27,502 nucleotides of DNA, from positions 1 to 27,502 of the forward strand of contig DAHVQS010000021.1 of NCBI GenBank assembly GCA_027317645.1. Direction: 5' to 3'. This DNA is from Paenalcaligenes sp021793095 (lineage in GTDB: Bacteria; Pseudomonadota; Gammaproteobacteria; Burkholderiales; Burkholderiaceae_B). Shown here piece by piece: positions 22,963 through 27,502 of the stretch. The notes under the pieces are model-generated. The model did not search any database. It was not told where the DNA came from and was given only the letters and a program-made list of their open reading frames with translations. Each line of letters starts with the position of its first letter. Position 1 is the stretch's first letter. The translations under genes were made by a program, and so were the position numbers.

Positions 22963-25872
22963 TTAGGTGGGAGTTTGCCACTGTTTGAGCAATGCACTTG
23001 CCCGCTCAAAGTCAAAGGCATCGATGGCTAAACGCAAGGCTTGTGCCTGGGATGCGCTCAGCTGAGCACAAACCTGCCTTATCAGGGCATCATCGTATTC
23101 ATTTTTTTCTAGAGTTGCTTGCAGCTGTTGGTAAAGTGATGCATCCCATTGCGCCCGTAGCGCACTCGCCGGTGTTTTCGGCGCATGACTGCTCGCCTCG
23201 CTAATCGCCAAGCGCACCTGATCCAGAGCCTCACTTAACTCATCCCAACGAGAAAATACCTTTTCTATCTTTTGGTGCTGCAGTAATTCCTCAAACTCTG
23301 CACACAGGCGCGTCAGTATGGGTAAATATAAATTTGCTGCCACGCCACGCAAACTATGGATATGTAGCTGCAACGCTTCGAAATCATAGCCACGCGCCTG
23401 TTGCACACTGAGAGGCTGTGCAAGGGGCTGCTGTAAAAAACGTTGTAACTCAGCCTCTAGTACCGCCCGGCTGCCGAGGTGCTGCGCCCCGCGCTCCCAA
23501 TCGATATGGTTTTGTACGGGTACCCTCTGTATTGTCGTCCGCGAAACCTCGGGCTGCAGTGAAAAAATACGGCCCATTTCACCAAATAATTGCTCAATGT
23601 CGAGTGGCTTGACCGCAAAACCATCCATCCCTGCCGCTGCCGCTCGCTGACGATCTTCGGTCATCACGCTAGCGGTCAATGCAATAATCGGCATCCTGGG
23701 CTGTTGGTGTTGGCGCTCATGTTGACGGATGATCTGGGTGGCCTGCAACCCATCCATGCCCGGCATATGCATGTCCATCAAAATCAGATCGTAGGCATCG
23801 CGATGGTACAGTTTGACCGCCTCATGACCATCTTTTGCCTCTGTGACGGTATGGCCGTGTCTTTCTAGGATTAATCTCAGTAAGCGCAGATTTTGCTCAA
23901 CATCGTCAACAATCAATATGCGTTTGGGAGAGAGGGTGGGTGTGAATGCAGGCTGTGGAGGTGTTTTTTTCTGCCCTATACGCAACGGTAGAAACACCGA
24001 AAAACGTGTACCTTGGTCGACCTCACTGACCACCTCCATACGCCCGCCCATGGCCTCGGTCAATTGTCGTGCAATGGTCGTGCCCAGCCCCGTCCCGCCA
24101 AAGCGACGATTAATAGAGGCATCCGCCTGAGAAAAGGGCTCAAAAATTGTTTCTAGCTGCTGGGGGGTCATTCCTATCCCAGTATCTACAATTTCTACGC
24201 ACACCTCTTGGCCATCATAAGAAAAGTCCACATACACACCGCCATTTTCTGTGAACTTAATGGCGTTACCAACCAAATTATTTAATACCTGCATCACGCG
24301 CCCCCCATCGCCTACAAAATACTCGGGCATCGTTGGCAAATAGCGCACCTGAAAATCCAATTGCGCCTTTTTAGCGGATAATCCCATGGATGATTCTAAT
24401 TGGGCGGCGATGGCTTTTAAGGAAAAATCAGTAATCTCTAACTCAACCTTGCCTTCTTCTATTTTGGTGGTATCCAAAATGTCATTAATCAAGCGTAATA
24501 ATGAGCGCGAGGAATGCGTCACATTATTCAAATAAGAACGCTGGGTTTCACTCAAATCCGTTTGCTGCAGTAATTCACTAAAGCCGACGATGGCATTAAT
24601 AGGCGTACGAATTTCGTGGCTCATATTGGCCAAAAAACGGCTCTTGACCAAGGCGGCCTGCTCTGCGCGCGTGGCGGTCTCACGCAATGAGGCCTCTAAT
24701 GCACGGCGCTCGCTGATATCTGTGATCAGCCCCACAAAAAGCTGTTCTTCACCGGGATAGCGATCAACCTTTCCTACCGCCAATCGGATGGGAATACAAC
24801 GACCATTTTTATGTTGAGCTACGACCTCACGGCCAGCGCCGATGATTTTAGCCTGTTGGGTACGGCGGTAATTTTCCAAATATCCGTCATGCTCAGATCG
24901 ATAAGGCTCGGGCATTAGGATTTTGACATTTTGGCCTATGAGTTCGCTGGCGGTATACCCTAAAAAGCCCTGTACTGCGCGGTTAAAATCACGAATAATA
25001 CCGTGCTCATTAATCACCACAATAGGATCAACGGTGGTTTCCAACAACGCTTGTAATCGGAATTTATTGCGCTGCATCTTGCCATATAATTCATGCGAGC
25101 GTACCCACCCATTCAACGCCACCACCATCACTCCAATGGTGAGCACAATTGAAGACAGACCAATGGCAATAATACTGGTATGCACCCAAATGCCTTGGGC
25201 GGATTCCGTCGTGTGCGTACCATGAAAGCGCACAGCGAGCATGGCGGTATAGTGCATCCCGCTCACCGCGCATCCCATCACCACACCACTAATAATAAAG
25301 CGCCAAATAGGATGCCACTGAAATTGCTCTAAACCAAAACGTATCCACAACGCGAGCAATGCGAGCCCAACCGCAAGCACCAAAGAGGTCACAAACAAAA
25401 TAGGCTCATGGTACATTTTTAGGGGTACTATCATGGCCATCATGCCAATATAATGCATCAGCCCGATGCCCACCCCCACACACAGAGCACTCACAATGTA
25501 TTGGACTACGGTAGGGTGTCGGCGCTGAGACAAAATACGCAGAGCAATCCCCGACGCCACACAAGCGGGCAATATGGAAAAGACGGTGAGCCCCAAGTCA
25601 TAGGTCACCGGCACGGGCAGCACAAAAGCCATCATGGCAATAAAGTGCATCACCCACACCCCCATCCCTAATGCCACGGCACCCAAGGTCAGAGCAATAC
25701 GTTTATATTTTTGGTTAGCCGTCACCCGCGCCATCTGGGCGGTCTGCAGGGCCATCATGGACATGAGAATGGGCACCAGCACGGACAAAGCCACCATGCC
25801 CATATGGTGATAACCCTCAACCAGGGGCAACCCGGAATCAGGGGGGAGGAAAAAGTGTGCAAGATGGTTCAT
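22963..25872 (-). CDS. MHYT-PAS hybrid sensor histidine kinase with REC and HPt domains
   Basis: A 969-residue inner-membrane sensor. The N-terminal seven-helix MHYT domain (about 20-255) has its three motifs at 75-77 (MHF), 139-141 (MHY) and 206-208 (MHY); this family is proposed to bind copper and sense O2, NO or CO. A PAS domain (about 270-390) ends in ITDISERR. HisKA follows with H419 (SHEIRTP), then HATPase_c with N-box NNLVGNAIKF, DTGIGM and GGTGLG. A receiver with D700 (LILMDMHMPGMDG) and an HPt-like end with H839 (HSLRGVAANL) complete a four-step phosphorelay. The output is probably the HD-GYP regulator 19 bases downstream. The start has no clear ribosome binding site; a GC-rich hairpin lies 18 bases upstream. 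Confidence 0.94.
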   Translation of the reverse strand: MNHLAHFFLPPDSGLPLVEGYHHMGMVALSVLVPILMSMMALQTAQMARVTANQKYKRIALTLGAVALGMGVWVMHFIAMMAFVLPVPVTYDLGLTVFSILPACVASGIALRILSQRRHPTVVQYIVSALCVGVGIGLMHYIGMMAMIVPLKMYHEPILFVTSLVLAVGLALLALWIRFGLEQFQWHPIWRFIISGVVMGCAVSGMHYTAMLAVRFHGTHTTESAQGIWVHTSIIAIGLSSIVLTIGVMVVALNGWVRSHELYGKMQRNKFRLQALLETTVDPIVVINEHGIIRDFNRAVQGFLGYTASELIGQNVKILMPEPYRSEHDGYLENYRRTQQAKIIGAGREVVAQHKNGRCIPIRLAVGKVDRYPGEEQLFVGLITDISERRALEASLRETATRAEQAALVKSRFLANMSHEIRTPINAIVGFSELLQQTDLSETQRSYLNNVTHSSRSLLRLINDILDTTKIEEGKVELEITDFSLKAIAAQLESSMGLSAKKAQLDFQVRYLPTMPEYFVGDGGRVMQVLNNLVGNAIKFTENGGVYVDFSYDGQEVCVEIVDTGIGMTPQQLETIFEPFSQADASINRRFGGTGLGTTIARQLTEAMGGRMEVVSEVDQGTRFSVFLPLRIGQKKTPPQPAFTPTLSPKRILIVDDVEQNLRLLRLILERHGHTVTEAKDGHEAVKLYHRDAYDLILMDMHMPGMDGLQATQIIRQHERQHQQPRMPIIALTASVMTEDRQRAAAAGMDGFAVKPLDIEQLFGEMGRIFSLQPEVSRTTIQRVPVQNHIDWERGAQHLGSRAVLEAELQRFLQQPLAQPLSVQQARGYDFEALQLHIHSLRGVAANLYLPILTRLCAEFEELLQHQKIEKVFSRWDELSEALDQVRLAISEASSHAPKTPASALRAQWDASLYQQLQATLEKNEYDDALIRQVCAQLSASQAQALRLAIDAFDFERASALLKQWQTPT

Positions 25873-25889
25873 GAGTATTCAAAGACAAG

Positions 25890-25907
25890 GCGCCCCCTGC
25901 GGGGCGC
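25890..25907 (-). promoter_or_regulatory. GC hairpin just before the hybrid kinase start
   Basis: GCGCCCC and GGGGCGC pair over seven G-C pairs around a 4-base loop, 18 bases upstream of the kinase ATG. There is no T-run, so it is more likely to affect translation or processing than to terminate. Confidence 0.45.
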
Positions 25908-25917
25908 AAATCACCAC

Positions 25918-26034
25918 CTACCAATAGGCATGCAGTGTCCACAGCAAAACGCTACAGATAAGCAAGACTAAAGGGGCAGTAAAAATATGCAGCAAAGGGC
26001 TGCAAATAGTACCCGCTGCATGATAAGCCATCAT
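25918..26034 (-). CDS. Possible 38-residue single-pass membrane peptide
   Basis: A short open frame starting with two ATG codons (26034 and 26031) and encoding one hydrophobic helix (FTAPLVLLICSVLLWTL) flanked by MMAYHAAGTICSPLLHI and a HAYW end. It lies between the terminator of the repeat-protein gene and the hybrid kinase, on the same strand, and fills most of that gap. No Shine-Dalgarno is visible and I do not recognise a family. It could be a small regulator of the MHYT kinase or a chance frame. Confidence 0.35.
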   Translation of the reverse strand: MMAYHAAGTICSPLLHIFTAPLVLLICSVLLWTLHAYW

Positions 26035-26077
26035 TTAAAAATAAAAAAGCATTTTTTAACATTTATTGGTAATGCTT
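26035..26077 (-). terminator. AT-rich intrinsic terminator after the repeat-protein gene
   Basis: AAGCATT (minus strand, 26077-26071) pairs with AATGCTT (26053-26047) over a 17-base loop and is followed on the minus strand by TTTTATTTTTAA. The stem is weak (7 bp) but the T-run is good, and it sits 32 bases past the stop. Confidence 0.55.
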
Positions 26078-26108
26078 AATATAACTACTTCACGGGTACG
26101 CCGCGAGC

Positions 26109-26900
26109 TTACTCAGTCACCTCTATGGTTTGCTTGGCCAGTGTCTGACGTGAATCATACAGAACATAACGGATTTCATAGGTGCCTGGTTCGTCGGGCA
26201 TTTTCAAATTCGAGGGATTACCATGCTGGGTATAAAACGAGTTTATTTTATTCCGGTTGCCCGCCTCAGGATCAAAGACACCCACAAAGTCTGAACGGTA
26301 GTCAGGCCCTGTCCAACTGACCCGCACATTGGTCCCTACCTGAGCGGTATCGGGGGCCTGCACAGTGGCCTCTATGGGCGTGGTCTCAATGGTTTGGCGC
26401 GCCAAATCTTGGCGTGAATCATACAGCACGTAGCGGATTTCATAGGTTCCGGGGGTTTCTGGAAGCTTGAGCTCACCAGGGTTGCCATGCTGCGTATAAA
26501 ACTGGTGGATTTTATTGCGATTGCCATCCTCAGGGGCAAAGACCCCCACGTAGTCGGAACGATAATCGGGCCCCGTCCATTCGACCTGTATTGTGGCCCC
26601 TGCAGGCGCCTGCTCAGGGGCCTCGAGTGTCGCCTCAACCGGGGTGATTTCAATGCTTTGTTGCGCCAAGGTATCACCTGATTTATAGAGCACATAGCGT
26701 ATTTCATAGGTGCCTGAGCGCTCTGGCATTTTTAGATTGAAAGGATTCCCGTTGCTGGTATTAAAGTGGTGGATTTTCCTCCGGTTACCGTCATCAGGTA
26801 CATAGACAGCAACAAAATCGCGCTTTTCATTGGGCCCGTTCCAACTCACACGTACCGTCTCGCCAGCCACCGCAGTCTCGGGAGCCTCAATCACCGCCTG
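26109..26900 (-). repeat. Three tandem ~264-bp coding repeats
   Basis: The DNA encoding the 88-residue repeats is conserved as well as the protein. The two 3'-most units are the most alike (TGAATCATACAG, GGATTTCATAGGT, CCATGCTG and GTATAAAAC recur at the same offsets), while the unit nearest the N-terminus is the most diverged. This points to stepwise duplication. Confidence 0.85.
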
Positions 26901-27269
26901 ATGCTCGACCACTAATGGAATAATCAACTTAGCCCCGCGTGGAGTGAGCTCAATTTCGGCCTCGGCACGTGCCTCATCCGCTAAGCGCACCACCTCAACA
27001 TCGTGCACCCCGGCTGGTATCTCTGCCGTCACACTGCCCACATCACTTTCTTCATACAAAATTTCACCGGTGGCACCGTGACGCACAATCCAGTGCAGAC
27101 CGCCATCAATGACGGGGCCTCCTTGCATATCGGTGGCCACTAAAGTGGCCTCTGCGCTTTTGACTGTGGGTGCGGTGGCTGGGGCTTGGGTATTTGTATC
27201 ATTTGCGTACACAGCCGAGGTGAATAGAGTCGTTACCAAAGCTGTGGTGATTAATGGCCGCATTATCAT
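26109..27269 (-). CDS. Secreted protein with three 88-residue Ig-like repeats
   Basis: An exported 386-residue protein starting at the ATG at 27269 (AGGAG 5 bases upstream; a GTG at 27275 is too close to that site). It has a signal peptide ending SAVYA, a unique domain (about 25-120, GGLHWIVRHGATGEILYEES), then three tandem repeats at about 125-210, 213-298 and 301-386. Each repeat carries VSWTGPDYRSDFVGVF, GNRNKI, a YTQHGNP turn and GTYEIRYVLY spaced exactly 88 residues apart. The pattern looks beta-rich and recalls repeats beside VWA domains in other proteobacteria; that is a recollection. The function is unknown: a periplasmic or surface binding protein is likely. Confidence 0.82.
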   Translation of the reverse strand: MIMRPLITTALVTTLFTSAVYANDTNTQAPATAPTVKSAEATLVATDMQGGPVIDGGLHWIVRHGATGEILYEESDVGSVTAEIPAGVHDVEVVRLADEARAEAEIELTPRGAKLIIPLVVEHQAVIEAPETAVAGETVRVSWNGPNEKRDFVAVYVPDDGNRRKIHHFNTSNGNPFNLKMPERSGTYEIRYVLYKSGDTLAQQSIEITPVEATLEAPEQAPAGATIQVEWTGPDYRSDYVGVFAPEDGNRNKIHQFYTQHGNPGELKLPETPGTYEIRYVLYDSRQDLARQTIETTPIEATVQAPDTAQVGTNVRVSWTGPDYRSDFVGVFDPEAGNRNKINSFYTQHGNPSNLKMPDEPGTYEIRYVLYDSRQTLAKQTIEVTE

Positions 27270-27460
27270 GAGCACTCCTATTGGATGTGTTATTTGAATG
27301 ACAGCAAATCCACAGGAATATAGCGAACACCATCACTCGCTTTGACTGCCTACCTCCCCCGTGGTTGAAAAGCCCAACATGCACCATTTTTGTGTTAGGA
27401 ATTAATTTAGCGGTACATGGGTATGGGCGCTGGCTTAACATCTTGAAACCAGTAGTAGTT

Positions 27461-27502
27461 CTAACGGTAATCGGCTACCAGCGCCACGTCAACCTCGTTC
27501 CC
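27461..27502 (-). CDS. C-terminal end of an unidentified protein, interrupted by TAG
   Basis: Only the last 13 codons before a stop are in the window: GNEVDVALVADYR, then TAG (27463-27461). The same frame continues as NYYWFQDVKPAPIPMYR to a TAA at 27409-27407. The other two minus frames stop within 30 bases, so if a minus-strand gene enters from the right it uses this frame. It could be a normal end at TAG, a gene truncated by an amber mutation, or read-through. The 137 bases between TAA and the repeat-protein start show only its AGGAG site. Confidence 0.35.
   Translation of the reverse strand, partial: GNEVDVALVADYR

Noticed and set aside
22944..23021. Upstream extension of the HD-GYP regulator frame
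   Set aside because: It lies largely within the kinase coding region; the ATG at 22943 has a ribosome binding site and the receiver domain begins at once.

Overview
The window reads as ordinary chromosome from a betaproteobacterium, most likely of the family Alcaligenaceae. That placement is an inference from the gene order (apbC next to metG, ffh next to a CcsA/YpjD-like gene and a PP0621-type zinc-ribbon gene) and from protein character; no 16S rRNA is present. Coding density is high. I see no insertion sequences, prophage genes or CRISPR array.

Left part (1-6.7 kb): on the minus strand apbC/mrp leads into the start of a probable tamA gene that runs off the left edge. On the plus strand lie a small membrane protein, metG and a zinc-type cation diffusion facilitator. 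The gap before metG holds a Met-rich 16-codon open frame, several competing hairpins and a terminator-like stem, which together look like an attenuator. Next, on the minus strand, come overlapping genes for a monohaem cytochrome c and a Tat-exported flavocytochrome c sulfide dehydrogenase flavoprotein.

Middle (6.9-17.4 kb): tRNA-Gly(CCC), trmB and a lone thiS without thiG; ffh divergent from a ypjD/ccsA-like gene and a zinc-ribbon gene; then a minus-strand iron cluster. The iron cluster has a siderophore receptor behind a perfect Fur-box palindrome, a PiuC-type dioxygenase and an FMN alpha-hydroxy-acid dehydrogenase. htpG follows, with a clear sigma-32 promoter and a strong terminator, and is divergent from rtcB.

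Inositol region (18.7-21.8 kb): a possible promoter and about 300 bases of hairpin-rich leader precede an inositol-3-phosphate synthase gene and a fused CTP:inositol-1-phosphate cytidylyltransferase / CDP-alcohol phosphotransferase. This is the enzyme pair known for di-myo-inositol phosphate synthesis in thermophiles. Finding it in an apparently mesophilic betaproteobacterium, behind a long structured leader, is one of the two most interesting points in the window; the other is the metG leader.

Right part (21.8-27.5 kb): tRNA-Leu(CAA), an HD-GYP response regulator and an MHYT-PAS hybrid histidine kinase that probably form a gas- or redox-responsive c-di-GMP system, a possible 38-residue membrane peptide, and a secreted protein with three 88-residue repeats. 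At the right edge is the tail of another minus-strand reading frame, interrupted by an amber codon.
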